A stretch of DNA of 64,000 bases from Fulvivirga lutea (GCF_017068455.1 NZ_CP070608.1:3842501-3906500), one strand, 5' to 3'. Shown: positions 45,085 through 53,696, counted from the stretch's first letter. Program-made: numbers and translations. Notes: generated by a model not told the origin, from the letters alone.

Positions 45085-45108
45085 AAAAGCTATCCGAAGA
45101 TAGCTTTT
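45085..45108 (-). terminator. tRNA-Lys terminator
   Basis: On the minus strand AAAAGCTATC-TTCG-GATAGCTTTT forms a 10-bp stem with a stable tetraloop and a T-run, starting 6 nt after the tRNA 3' end. Confidence 0.85.
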
Positions 45109-45114
45109 ATGTTG

Positions 45115-45187
45115 TGATCCCGCTGGGGCTCGAACCCAGGACCCTCTCCTTAAAAGGGAGATGCTCTACCAACTGAGCTACGGAATC
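45115..45187 (-). tRNA. tRNA-Lys (anticodon TTT)
   Basis: The 73-nt minus-strand sequence folds as a cloverleaf: acceptor GATTCCG/CGGGATC with one G-U pair, D-arm GCTC...GAGC, anticodon loop CTTTTAA giving TTT, T-arm CTGGG-TTCGAGC-CCCAG, discriminator A. CCA is not encoded. Confidence 0.97.
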
Positions 45188-45199
45188 TTTCATTAAAAA

Positions 45200-45242
45200 T
45201 CCATTGAAATTGGCTCTTTTTTGACACCGTTTTTTCAATGGA
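45200..45242 (-). promoter_or_regulatory. Inverted repeat in the tRNA-Lys leader
   Basis: TCCATTGAAA (45200-45209) and TTTCAATGGA (45233-45242) are perfect 10-bp inverted arms. They span almost exactly from the predicted transcription start to 13 nt before the mature tRNA, so the primary transcript would begin with a hairpin. Confidence 0.6.
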
Positions 45243-45246
45243 GTTG

Positions 45247-45277
45247 CAAAGATAATAGGTCGGATTATAACTGCAAA
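45247..45277 (-). promoter_or_regulatory. Promoter of tRNA-Lys
   Basis: On the minus strand TTTG (45277-45274), a 19-bp spacer and TATCTTTG (45254-45247) match the Bacteroidota consensus exactly. Confidence 0.82.
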
Positions 45278-45364
45278 CATTCCTAACATTTTTTAGCAAA
45301 AACTTTCTTACCCACCTTTCGTGTAATTGATTTAAACTACTTGGTAAATGTTTTTTCACAACCA

Positions 45365-45372
45365 TATATTTG
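45365..45372 (+). promoter_or_regulatory. Candidate -7 box of the TPR/SH3 gene
   Basis: TATATTTG ends 4 nt before the ATG at 45377. The -33 position has only TTGG. It would give a leaderless or near-leaderless mRNA. Confidence 0.4.
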
Positions 45373-45376
45373 TTCC

Positions 45377-46087
45377 ATGAAAAGAATCCTGGGTTTAATC
45401 ATTGTTTTACTGTGCAGCACTGGCGCTTACTCGCAAAGTTTAGCCACTGCCGACTCACTATTTAATGAAGGTAAGTATACCGAGTCATTCGAAATTTATA
45501 AAACCCTTCTGGAAGAGGAGAAAGTTGTAAGCCCTTCCATGCTACTTAAAATGGCCTACATTAAAGAAGGACTTGGAGGAACCTCAGACGCCCTGTATTA
45601 TTTAAATCTGTATTATTTGAAAACAGCCGATAAAAAGGTTCTATTTAAAATGGAAGAACTGGCTCAAAAGGCTGGTGCAGATGGTTATGAGTACAATGAT
45701 TTCGAATTCATTCAAACGGTATTCTTTAAATATTTTAACACAATTGTATTAACCCTTATCTCCATTGGAATACTGTTACTTGCAATTTCGTTCTATTTAA
45801 AATTCAGAAAGGGTGTAAGTCCGGCCGTACCATCTATTTTTATGGTATTTGTATTAGCCCTTACCTTTGTTCTGATCAACTTTGGAAAGCAATATAACAG
45901 AGCTGTTGTAACAAAATCTAATGCCTATTTAATGAGTGGCCCTTCATCTGCAGCAGAGGTGTTAACCATCATTAAAAAAGGCAACCGAGTAGAAACCAAA
46001 GGAACTACTGACATCTGGACTAAAATTGAGTCCAACTCCAAAGTGGGTTATATCAAAACAGAAAAGTTAAAAGAAGTAGAACTTTAA
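45377..46087 (+). CDS. TPR and SH3-domain membrane protein (BatE-like)
   Basis: The 236-aa protein has a signal peptide (about 1-20), TPR-like helices (about 24-95, ADSLFNEGKYTESFEIYKTLL), two transmembrane helices (about 115-170) and a C-terminal bacterial SH3-like domain (about 180-236, NAYLMSGPSSAAEVLTIIKKGNRV...WTKIESNSKVGYIK). This order resembles BatE of Bacteroidota aerotolerance (bat) operons, but no batA-D genes are in the window, so only the architecture is claimed. I chose the ATG at 45377; a TTG frame extension upstream would overlap the promoter. Confidence 0.8.
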   Translation: MKRILGLIIVLLCSTGAYSQSLATADSLFNEGKYTESFEIYKTLLEEEKVVSPSMLLKMAYIKEGLGGTSDALYYLNLYYLKTADKKVLFKMEELAQKAGADGYEYNDFEFIQTVFFKYFNTIVLTLISIGILLLAISFYLKFRKGVSPAVPSIFMVFVLALTFVLINFGKQYNRAVVTKSNAYLMSGPSSAAEVLTIIKKGNRVETKGTTDIWTKIESNSKVGYIKTEKLKEVEL

Positions 46088-46089
46088 CA

Positions 46090-48789
46090 TTAGTACATCA
46101 CACTTACAGAACCTCGGTATTCTCTATTGGTATAATTAATTTGATAGAAGTAAACACCTGATGGTACACCATCGCCTGTCCATTTGAAATCTCTGTCCGT
46201 ACTACTGAATACTTTTCTTCCCCATCGATTGAATATCACTACCTCCTCAAACTGCCCTGCACAGTTATCGATAGGTAAAATATTTTCTAACTCATTGGTA
46301 GCCTCATTCATGTTATACATTCCAAAATACTCATTGAGGCCATCACCGTTAGGAGTGAACAAGTTCGGTGGAAGAATATCGGTTTCTCCTGCGTTCTGAT
46401 CTATCACATGTATTGTAAAGTCTTTACTAATTCCTTGAGGGTTATAACAATTCAAATCCCTTGCAATGAACGTAAGGTCAATTGTTCTGGTTAGGTTAGC
46501 ACCTGTTAAGTCAGTGCAATCCGGTGTCCATCTAAACACAGACTGGGCAGTACCTTTTTCCCTGGCTGCGGCAAATTCAAAAGGGTCTGTTGATGAACGC
46601 TCAAACAAATCCAATAAGATTGTATCACCCTCGGCATCCAAGGCACGAATGTTCAATTCAATTTCAGTATTTACAATTACTCCAATACTGTCACCAATGA
46701 TTGGCACACTGTTTAAACTGTTGATAAAAATATCTGGCGGTGCATTTGTTGGCGGACTCAGTAATATATCAATTTCCAATGTATCGATATTTGTTAACTG
46801 GCAATCGTCCAAATCTTCTACAAAGAATTCCAGCCTGAAAGAGTCCAGTTCAGCTTCATATTGGCATGGAATTTCCCAAAGGAACTTACTGGTAAGGCCA
46901 GGATTGCCGGAACCTTCCTTATTTTCGAATGATGCGCCCACATCTCCAAAATTGAAGTTGGCTCCTCTTCCAAAGAGGTTGATCTGATCATTATCATTAT
47001 CCCTACCCCTAATATCTAAGTCTACAGTTTGGCCATAATTATAATTGAGTTTTAGGTAGGAATCTGCCGGTCGTTGCGATTCAAATACTCGTGGCTTGGT
47101 TTGATCAGGAAAATCAATATTGAGCGTCATGATTGTATTTCTTGGATCTTCATACAAACACTGATCTTCATCATCCAAACTCAATAAAATATCAAAGGCC
47201 TTTCTTATGCCTGTTGGGACTTCAACATCCCTACCTGCGGACAGATTAATATTATTTGCATTACAATCATAATTCCAGCTAAAAGTAGTAGTAACTTCTC
47301 TATCGCCAAATACGGGTTCAGTGAATGACATACCTACCTCTTCTAAATCAAAACCTAGTGGTGTTATTTCAAAAGTTACAGGGTCTTCTGCATCGTAACC
47401 GTTAATATCAAATGTCAGAGAACCATTAGCCTGAGAAATGACAGTCCTGTTGTATGAATTGATACGTGTCCCATTTCTGCTTTCTGCATAGTAGGCAGTA
47501 GTATTGGGCGGTGGCTCAATATTGAGGGTAACAATAACCGTATCTAATGCTGGTTGCGGACAAGCATCGTCTAATGCGATTATACCAATTTGGTAAGGTT
47601 TATTTCGCACATAAGGGCATTCTGGAAAGCAAATTTCAAAACGTGCAGTATCCAGTTCATTGACAATTGAAACGTTTTGAGAAACATCAATGGTTATTCC
47701 TTCAAGATCTGCATCAAAGTTGATAGGAATAGGCTGAATATTTACATCTTCAGAAACATCTCCACTTACTGGAATATCATTGACCAAAATTTCAATACAA
47801 CGCTCTGCTGCTCCAAAAGGAAAAAACAGTTGAGTTCCTTCAGAATAAAAGCCACTCGCCCCTTTTTCTCTTGCTCTTACCACAGGTGGCTCGTTAATGC
47901 AATTGCTTACCACCAACATTTGAAAATCTCTGCGCATCACGCCTATCTGCTCACCATCTCTAAACTCTTTACACTCTACAGCAAAAACATATAAACCTGT
48001 TGATCTTGGTGTTAGTGTTAATAAACCTTTGTCAGAGATCGCCAAGTCGGGATCACCACCTACAATATTTTCTAAACTGAAACCTGGCTTCCAAATTACT
48101 TCCGGGTATGGGCCAGGGTTGGGCGTAACTGGAAGTGCATTTTGAGTATCAACAGTGCTGTAAGGCGTTACAAGCGAATATACTAATGAATCTCCATCGT
48201 CATCAATGCCGCCAAAATCAGCAAAATAAAAATTATCTACGCAGCCATAATCCCTTAATGGAGGAAATAATCGAGGTGTAGAATTTATGAATTGTTGGCC
48301 ATCTCGTACGACAGGTGGAAATTCCAAATAGAACGTTTGACCAGCACTAGTACCTGCCCCTGCTGGGTTATCGCTGAAAATATTAGTGATTGTGTAATTT
48401 CTACAGCAGCGTTCCCAAGCAACATAATACCCTTCAGGGTCATCATATTCTTCCGCAGATAATGTTAATGGCGCAGTGTAAAATATTCTGGATGTCACCA
48501 ATTGTCCATCGTCACACTCTACATTACTGTAGGGAACGAATACATCTTCAGTAACATTAAGTAAAATGCTCCGCATTTGAGCATTATCAGACTTTCTATA
48601 GATGTAGGCAGTAATCGAATTTTGGCGTGCACCAGGTGTGCCATTTAATTCATCAAAGTAGAGTACCATATTTAATTGGTAGTCGAAATCCTCGACATGC
48701 AACAATTCAAATTCGCCACCTACGATATGCGAAGCAAAAACAGTAAGTTTGCCGACCAATAGAAAAAACAGAAGTAGAAGTTTTCGCAT
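46090..48789 (-). CDS. Large secreted protein with gliding-motility-type T9SS C-terminal domain
   Basis: The 899-aa protein has a signal peptide (about 1-19, ending TVFA-SH) and several repeated beta-sandwich segments of about 110-130 residues with the theme of conserved DxD-G-D, for example GGIDDDGDSLVYSLVTP and GRDNDNDQINLFGRG. The last 95 residues start with PNLFTPNGDGLNEYF, contain VVIFNRWGRKVF and W-GDGVPSGVYFYQI, and are the gliding-motility-associated (type B) T9SS sorting domain. It is expected on the surface or released. A minus-strand -7 box TACCTTTG lies at 48817-48824. Confidence 0.88.
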   Translation of the reverse strand: MRKLLLLFFLLVGKLTVFASHIVGGEFELLHVEDFDYQLNMVLYFDELNGTPGARQNSITAYIYRKSDNAQMRSILLNVTEDVFVPYSNVECDDGQLVTSRIFYTAPLTLSAEEYDDPEGYYVAWERCCRNYTITNIFSDNPAGAGTSAGQTFYLEFPPVVRDGQQFINSTPRLFPPLRDYGCVDNFYFADFGGIDDDGDSLVYSLVTPYSTVDTQNALPVTPNPGPYPEVIWKPGFSLENIVGGDPDLAISDKGLLTLTPRSTGLYVFAVECKEFRDGEQIGVMRRDFQMLVVSNCINEPPVVRAREKGASGFYSEGTQLFFPFGAAERCIEILVNDIPVSGDVSEDVNIQPIPINFDADLEGITIDVSQNVSIVNELDTARFEICFPECPYVRNKPYQIGIIALDDACPQPALDTVIVTLNIEPPPNTTAYYAESRNGTRINSYNRTVISQANGSLTFDINGYDAEDPVTFEITPLGFDLEEVGMSFTEPVFGDREVTTTFSWNYDCNANNINLSAGRDVEVPTGIRKAFDILLSLDDEDQCLYEDPRNTIMTLNIDFPDQTKPRVFESQRPADSYLKLNYNYGQTVDLDIRGRDNDNDQINLFGRGANFNFGDVGASFENKEGSGNPGLTSKFLWEIPCQYEAELDSFRLEFFVEDLDDCQLTNIDTLEIDILLSPPTNAPPDIFINSLNSVPIIGDSIGVIVNTEIELNIRALDAEGDTILLDLFERSSTDPFEFAAAREKGTAQSVFRWTPDCTDLTGANLTRTIDLTFIARDLNCYNPQGISKDFTIHVIDQNAGETDILPPNLFTPNGDGLNEYFGMYNMNEATNELENILPIDNCAGQFEEVVIFNRWGRKVFSSTDRDFKWTGDGVPSGVYFYQINYTNREYRGSVSVMY

Positions 48790-48853
48790 AAGCTACCTTA
48801 AATATAGAAGTAAAGTCAAAGGTAAGTCTGATTAATTGCGAATTGATTGAAAC

Positions 48854-50266
48854 ATGAAGATAAAAAATAAAATTCTAAAAAGTATAACAATTGAGGGGTT
48901 AGCTGCTGAAGGAAAATGCTACGCTAAATGGGATGGACAAATCATTTTTATTGGCAATGTGGCTCCGGGGGATGTGTGCGACTTAAGAATTACAAAGAGA
49001 AAGAAGAGTTTTCTGCAGGCTGTTCCTACACATTTTCACTCTTATTCTGAGTTACGTAAAGAGCCATTTTGTGAGCATTTTGGTACGTGTGGTGGTTGTA
49101 AATGGCAGCACATTGGTTATGCTACTCAAACCAAGAGTAAGGAACAGCAGGTTGTAGATCAACTGCAACGGATTGGAAAAGTAGCGTATGACCAACTACA
49201 TCCGATCATTGGGAGTGAAAAAACACAGTATTATCGTAATAAGCTTGAGTTCACTTTTTCGAATTCAAGATGGTTAACCAGAGAAGAAATTGCCTCTGGT
49301 AAAGAATTTGAAAAAAATGCCTTAGGATTCCATATTCCAGGTCGATTTGACAAGATTTTGGATATTAATCATTGTTACCTTCAGGAAGATCCCTCCAACA
49401 AAATCAGATTGGCTGTAAGAGATCTGGCGCTTGAGAAAGAGATATCTTTTTTTGATCTGGTAAAACAAGTTGGTTTTTTAAGAAACCTGATAATTAGAAC
49501 GGCAAGTACGGGTGAAGTAATGGTGATTCTTCAAGTGACTGAAGATGACCAGAAAACTATCCAGCTTTTCACAGACCTTATTGCATCGTTTGATGAAGTT
49601 TCTTCTACCAATTATGTGGTGAACAATAAAGGAAATGATACATTTCATGATTTAGAAGTAATATGCGTTGGTGGCAAGCCCTATATTGAAGAGCAAATGA
49701 CTTTCCCTCATTCTGATGAAAAAGTAACATTTAGAGTTGGTCCTAAGTCTTTTTATCAAACTAATTCAGAACAAGCCGAAGTATTGTATAAGCGTGCATG
49801 GGAGTTGGCTAAAATAAGTTCAGAAGATACTGTCTATGACTTATATACGGGTACCGGAACAATAGCTAATTATGTATCTAAATCTGCTAAAAAGGTGGTA
49901 GGCGTTGAGTATGTAGAAGCTGCCATTGAAGATGCCAAAATCAACTCTGAAATAAATGGTATTGCAAATACTACCTTCTATGCGGGTGATATGAAGGATA
50001 TTCTAACGGCTGATTTTATTAATGCCAACGGTAAACCAGATATCATTATTACCGATCCGCCTCGTGCAGGTATGCATCCCGATGTGTGCAATGTGCTATT
50101 AAAGAGTGATGCTAAACGAATTGTTTATATCAGTTGTAACCCTGCCACTCAAGCGAGGGATTTGGCTTTACTCAATGAAAAGTACAGAGTAACTGAAGTG
50201 CAGCCGGTAGATATGTTCCCGCACACGCATCATGTTGAGAACATTGCCGTATTGGAGTTGAAATAA
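48854..50266 (+). CDS. rlmD: 23S rRNA (uracil-C5)-methyltransferase, RlmD/TrmA family
   Basis: The enzyme methylates C5 of a uridine in 23S rRNA using SAM. An N-terminal TRAM domain (about 5-60) is followed by the cluster cysteines C73, C79, C82 and C174 that in RlmD bind a 4Fe-4S centre. The methyltransferase domain has YDLYTGTGTIANYV, the DPPRAGMHPDV motif and the catalytic Cys in YISCNPATQARDL near residue 425. Length 470 aa fits. RlmC- or RlmCD-type site choice cannot be settled from sequence. It stands alone, divergent from the T9SS cargo gene. Confidence 0.85.
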   Translation: MKIKNKILKSITIEGLAAEGKCYAKWDGQIIFIGNVAPGDVCDLRITKRKKSFLQAVPTHFHSYSELRKEPFCEHFGTCGGCKWQHIGYATQTKSKEQQVVDQLQRIGKVAYDQLHPIIGSEKTQYYRNKLEFTFSNSRWLTREEIASGKEFEKNALGFHIPGRFDKILDINHCYLQEDPSNKIRLAVRDLALEKEISFFDLVKQVGFLRNLIIRTASTGEVMVILQVTEDDQKTIQLFTDLIASFDEVSSTNYVVNNKGNDTFHDLEVICVGGKPYIEEQMTFPHSDEKVTFRVGPKSFYQTNSEQAEVLYKRAWELAKISSEDTVYDLYTGTGTIANYVSKSAKKVVGVEYVEAAIEDAKINSEINGIANTTFYAGDMKDILTADFINANGKPDIIITDPPRAGMHPDVCNVLLKSDAKRIVYISCNPATQARDLALLNEKYRVTEVQPVDMFPHTHHVENIAVLELK

Positions 50267-50287
50267 AAAGGAGGCTAATGCCTCCTT
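50264..50287 (-). terminator. Terminator of the blaI-M56 operon
   Basis: AAGGAGGC-TAAT-GCCTCCTT forms an 8-bp stem at 50268-50287. On the minus strand it is followed by a T-run (TTTTT A), so it terminates the minus-strand operon; on the plus strand only two T follow. Confidence 0.7.
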
Positions 50288-50290
50288 CCA

Positions 50291-52081
50291 CTATCTTTTA
50301 TAAATCACCCCATCAGGCTCATTATCGAAGTGTTTTTCATAGATGTCACGATATTTTTTGGCATCAGAATCTGAAACTTTATCTCCATTCACCAGCACAT
50401 CTCCATTTCTCTCAAATTCTAAGTCTGATAGTCTTTCACTGCCTTTGAGGTAGCCATCCTTTCTAATTTCATCCACTAGCTCGTTTTCAAATTCCTCCAC
50501 TCTCTTTTGAATATTATGAGCCATGGCTTCAATTTCTCTCACTCTCAATTCTTCTACTTTTAGCTGCTTTTCCATTACTTCTTTGGCTCGCTCAAGCTCT
50601 GCATGAATGCGTTCCTCATCAACTAAAACCCGCTGAGCCATTTCCTTCGCACGTAATACTTCAGCCTGAATCATGTCCTCAAATCGCTTATCATCGAACT
50701 TGCTCATTTTAATACTCAGCTCTTCTGACATTCTGTTGAGTTCTTCACCGTGTTCTGCATAGAAATCTTCAAACTTTTTAGAAAACTCTTCCATAAATTC
50801 TTCCGACCATCTTGTCAGTTCTTCAGACCTGTCAAAATGGATTGAGTTTCTTCTCGGCCAATCATCATTTCTCCAGTCATCATCTTCTTCTAACGAATCC
50901 TTCTTTACCACTCGAGTTTCTTTTACAGCTCTTTTTTCTTCTACCCTTACGTTGGTTCTGGTTTGCACAACTCTATCGTCATCTTCTTTCGGATTCTCCC
51001 TATCGTCAGCAAACGCTACATCATTATTACTTTTCACTTTGACTTTCTTCTGTTGAGCGTCTACAATTGTATTTTTAATTACATCATTCTGATGTAAACG
51101 AGTTGGCTTGTCTTTTTTGGAGTACCAACTAAAGCTCATAATAATAGCCGCCATGACCAATAGCGCTATTAATTTTACTTCCATTTTGTTTTGAGTTTTC
51201 ATACCTGTTAATCGTTTTATTCGTGTTATTAAGTTGTTATTGGTTGCAAATTGAGTGGCCAATAGAGGACGTAATCTCACCTCCTCTACCGCTGCAAGAG
51301 TTTTAATATATTCATTCTTATTTTCTAAAATTGACACTACTTCGTCATCCACAGCATTCTCTCTTTCAGCTCGAATAATGCCTGAAATCACCCACACAAA
51401 AGGATTAAAGAAGAAAATCGATTCAATTAAATGCTGTAAAATATTAACCAGAAAATCGTATCGCTTGATATGAACCAGTTCGTGTGAAATGATCAATTCA
51501 AGCTGACTCAAACTTAGGTTGGATGCATAGGAAATTGGAAATAAAATAACCGGTTTTAAAATTCCTACTACACACGGGACATCAATCCTTGTAGAAAATT
51601 TTAATTGTACAGGTTTTGATATACCCAATTTACTACTAAGTGTATTTGTAATTTCATGCCATTTATCATTAGTTACCAAAACAGATTTACTCACAAGCCA
51701 TTTGAGATACACAATGCTGCCTGTAAACCGCAGAAGCATGGCGCCAACACCGGCAAGCCAAATAAAAACAATACTTTGAATATGTGATTGTATCCAACTT
51801 ATGAATGCTATCGTACTTACATCTTCTACCAGATTACTTGAGAATACAAAGTAAACTTGATTCAACTCACCAGACTGAATTGAGCTGGTTTGGTAATACC
51901 AGAATGTGGCCAATGCACTTATTGATAGCATCAATAGTGCGATGCATGCCAACAGATATTTAATGGAAGAAGACTCGACCCTAAAAAGTGCCTTGAAACC
52001 AAACAGCACCAAAACCATGAACAAACCTTGCCACATTGAATGTAGAAGTGTGTACCCGATAGCTTCAATTACTCCAGTCAT
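50291..52081 (-). CDS. BlaR1/MecR1-type M56 membrane metallopeptidase
   Basis: BlaR1-type proteins sense a signal and trigger cleavage of the BlaI repressor. The 596-aa protein has four hydrophobic segments (about 8-30, 40-62, 90-128 and near 215-235), the zinc site H200-E201-LV-H204 (SHELVHIKRYD) and downstream E241 (RAEREN). A fifth transmembrane helix (LIALLVMAAIIMSFSWY, about 303-320) precedes a long soluble tail. Instead of a penicillin-binding sensor domain, the tail (about 320-596) is a highly charged coiled coil of Glu/Arg-rich helices. The signal is therefore not a beta-lactam in any obvious way. It overlaps blaI by 4 bp. Confidence 0.88.
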   Translation of the reverse strand: MTGVIEAIGYTLLHSMWQGLFMVLVLFGFKALFRVESSSIKYLLACIALLMLSISALATFWYYQTSSIQSGELNQVYFVFSSNLVEDVSTIAFISWIQSHIQSIVFIWLAGVGAMLLRFTGSIVYLKWLVSKSVLVTNDKWHEITNTLSSKLGISKPVQLKFSTRIDVPCVVGILKPVILFPISYASNLSLSQLELIISHELVHIKRYDFLVNILQHLIESIFFFNPFVWVISGIIRAERENAVDDEVVSILENKNEYIKTLAAVEEVRLRPLLATQFATNNNLITRIKRLTGMKTQNKMEVKLIALLVMAAIIMSFSWYSKKDKPTRLHQNDVIKNTIVDAQQKKVKVKSNNDVAFADDRENPKEDDDRVVQTRTNVRVEEKRAVKETRVVKKDSLEEDDDWRNDDWPRRNSIHFDRSEELTRWSEEFMEEFSKKFEDFYAEHGEELNRMSEELSIKMSKFDDKRFEDMIQAEVLRAKEMAQRVLVDEERIHAELERAKEVMEKQLKVEELRVREIEAMAHNIQKRVEEFENELVDEIRKDGYLKGSERLSDLEFERNGDVLVNGDKVSDSDAKKYRDIYEKHFDNEPDGVIYKR

Positions 52082-52455
52082 TTTTGTTCATCATTTAGTT
52101 TATCGATATACTCCTTAATCTCTTTAAGCTCCTTAGCATCAGATTTTTTGTTACCTAAAACCTGCATCACCATTTTCATAGCTGAACCCTGAAATGCGGT
52201 TTCCATAAGCTGCTCAACCAGTGTTTGTTGTATCGACTCTTGATTAATAATTGCCGTATACCGATGTGTTTTACCAAACAACTCTCTGGACACAATTCCC
52301 TTTTCGTGCATGATTTGCATGAACTTCAAAGTGGTGGTGTAACCTACCTCCTTTTCGGTGGATAGTTGTTCATTTACTTCCCTAACCGTTGAAGGGCCTT
52401 GCTTCCAAAGCACTTGAAGTATTTCTAATTCCTTATCAGTGGGTTTAATTTTCAT
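52078..52455 (-). CDS. BlaI/MecI/CopY-family repressor
   Basis: The 125-aa winged-helix repressor matches the family throughout: PTDKELEILQVLWKQGPSTVREV, then GYTTTLKFMQIMHEKGIV and the wing with THRYTAIINQE. A dimerisation region forms the C-terminal 45 residues. It begins 2 bp after a 16-bp palindromic operator and is followed by the M56 gene (4-bp overlap), so it very likely represses its own operon. The TACGAA-type operator differs from the TACA-N3-TGTA of Staphylococcus BlaI, but the repressor family is clear. Confidence 0.92.
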   Translation of the reverse strand: MKIKPTDKELEILQVLWKQGPSTVREVNEQLSTEKEVGYTTTLKFMQIMHEKGIVSRELFGKTHRYTAIINQESIQQTLVEQLMETAFQGSAMKMVMQVLGNKKSDAKELKEIKEYIDKLNDEQK

Positions 52456-52456
52456 A

Positions 52457-52472
52457 TACGAAACTATTCGTA
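52457..52472. promoter_or_regulatory. BlaI operator O2, over the transcription start
   Basis: TACGAAACTATTCGTA is a 16-bp palindrome (TACGAA-N4-TTCGTA). It lies 1 bp upstream of the blaI ATG and covers the predicted transcription start. Confidence 0.8.
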
Positions 52473-52474
52473 GA

Positions 52475-52505
52475 CAAATGTAAATTTTGATTTTTAGAAA
52501 ACAAA
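52475..52505 (-). promoter_or_regulatory. Promoter of the blaI-M56 operon
   Basis: On the minus strand TTTG (52505-52502), exactly 19 bp, and TACATTTG (52482-52475) match the Bacteroidota consensus perfectly. The promoter is bracketed by operators O1 and O2. The leader would be about 10-15 nt. Confidence 0.85.
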
Positions 52506-52511
52506 TTTTAA

Positions 52512-52527
52512 TACGAATTTTTTCGTA
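52512..52527. promoter_or_regulatory. BlaI operator O1, upstream of -33
   Basis: TACGAATTTTTTCGTA is the second 16-bp palindrome of the same format. It ends 6 bp upstream of the -33 box. The two operators are 55 bp apart centre to centre (about five helical turns). Confidence 0.8.
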
Positions 52528-52630
52528 GATAGTTTCATACCACTCACGTAACTATTTATAAGAGTCTGTTAAACAGATGTCTACAGATGGGTTTTAATTG
52601 ATTTTCTTTCTTATATTCAAGTTTAGAATT

Positions 52631-53692
52631 ATGGCTAAACTCTCGAATGTATTAAGAATAGGCATTATTATTTTAGGCTTTATGGTTGGCTATGCCATGC
52701 TCACTGCCATCTTGTTCTATTTCGAGTCGCAGGACCCTAATGCTACCATTAAAGATTATGGTGATGCAATTTGGTTTGCCATGGTTACCTTGACCACTGT
52801 TGGTTATGGAGATTTGACTCCTGTTACGCAGGAGGGGCGCATTTTTGGTTCTATTTTTTTGTTGGCTAGTCTTGGTTTTTATGGTGTCATGATCGGTCAA
52901 ATAAGTAGCATAATGAACACCATAAGAGAGAATAACAAACTGGGTATGAACGGAACAAACTTTACGAATCATGTAGTGATGGTAGGCTGGTCAGATTTTG
53001 GAAAAGCCGTTATTGATCAGCTAATAGCAGCAGGAAGGCAAGTAGCCGTTGTTACTAAGGAAAAAGACAACATCGATATTATAAGGGAGTTCTACCCTAA
53101 CAAAAATGTATTTACGCTCTTTTCTGACTACAGTAATGTGGAGATGCTCACCAAATTGAATGTAGAAGAATGTTCCATTATTTTCGTGAATTTGGATGAT
53201 GACACAGAAAAACTAGTGTACATACTTAATTTAAAGAAGCAGTTTAGCGATTTAAAATATGTGGTAACATTAGACAATGCCAACCTTAAAACCACTTTCC
53301 AAAGTGCAGGGGTAACCTATGCTGTAAGTAAACATGAAATAGCATCCCGTTTGTTGGCCAGCTATATTTTTGAGCCCGATGTGGCTGAATATTCTGAAGA
53401 AATATTATCCTACCCGCAAACAGACGAGCATTATGATATAAAGCAGTATAAAGTTTTAAAGGATAACCCTTACAATGGGCAATTTTACGACAAAGTTTTC
53501 TATGACATTAAAAAGGAGTTTAATGTTGTTTTGATTGGAATAGTGAAAATTGAAGATGGCAAAAGAACTCTGATGAAGAACCCGGAAGAAACAGTAAAAA
53601 TCTCAGAGGAAGATTATTTGATAATGATCATTAATAAGAACTCTGTTAAAAAGCTAAAACGATTCTTTAATGTTGATGAAGGCTATTTATAA
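52631..53692 (+). CDS. Potassium channel with RCK (TrkA-N/TrkA-C) domain
   Basis: A two-helix K+ channel of the MthK type: transmembrane helix 1 (about 7-30), pore loop with selectivity filter TVGYGD (56-61), transmembrane helix 2 (about 70-92), then a TrkA-N/RCK nucleotide-binding domain starting at HVVMVGWSDFGKAVID (about 107-125) and a TrkA-C-like domain (about 265-353). It gates on ligand binding to the RCK ring. The ATG at 52631 gives the natural helix 1; an upstream in-frame TTG adds 11 hydrophobic residues and is less likely. It is transcribed divergently from blaI. Confidence 0.92.
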   Translation: MAKLSNVLRIGIIILGFMVGYAMLTAILFYFESQDPNATIKDYGDAIWFAMVTLTTVGYGDLTPVTQEGRIFGSIFLLASLGFYGVMIGQISSIMNTIRENNKLGMNGTNFTNHVVMVGWSDFGKAVIDQLIAAGRQVAVVTKEKDNIDIIREFYPNKNVFTLFSDYSNVEMLTKLNVEECSIIFVNLDDDTEKLVYILNLKKQFSDLKYVVTLDNANLKTTFQSAGVTYAVSKHEIASRLLASYIFEPDVAEYSEEILSYPQTDEHYDIKQYKVLKDNPYNGQFYDKVFYDIKKEFNVVLIGIVKIEDGKRTLMKNPEETVKISEEDYLIMIINKNSVKKLKRFFNVDEGYL

Positions 53693-53696
53693 GAAA

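Noticed and set aside
45006-45130. Active integrative element at tRNA-Lys
   Set aside because: The interval between the repeat copies is only about 90 bp with no integrase or other ORF; at best an excision scar.
45377-46087. bat (aerotolerance) operon
   Set aside because: Only a BatE-like protein is present; no AAA ATPase or von Willebrand-domain batA/batB genes are adjacent.
46090-48789. Long plus-strand open frames opposite the T9SS cargo gene
   Set aside because: They lack a family match, signal or start context and sit opposite a clear secreted protein with a T9SS tail.
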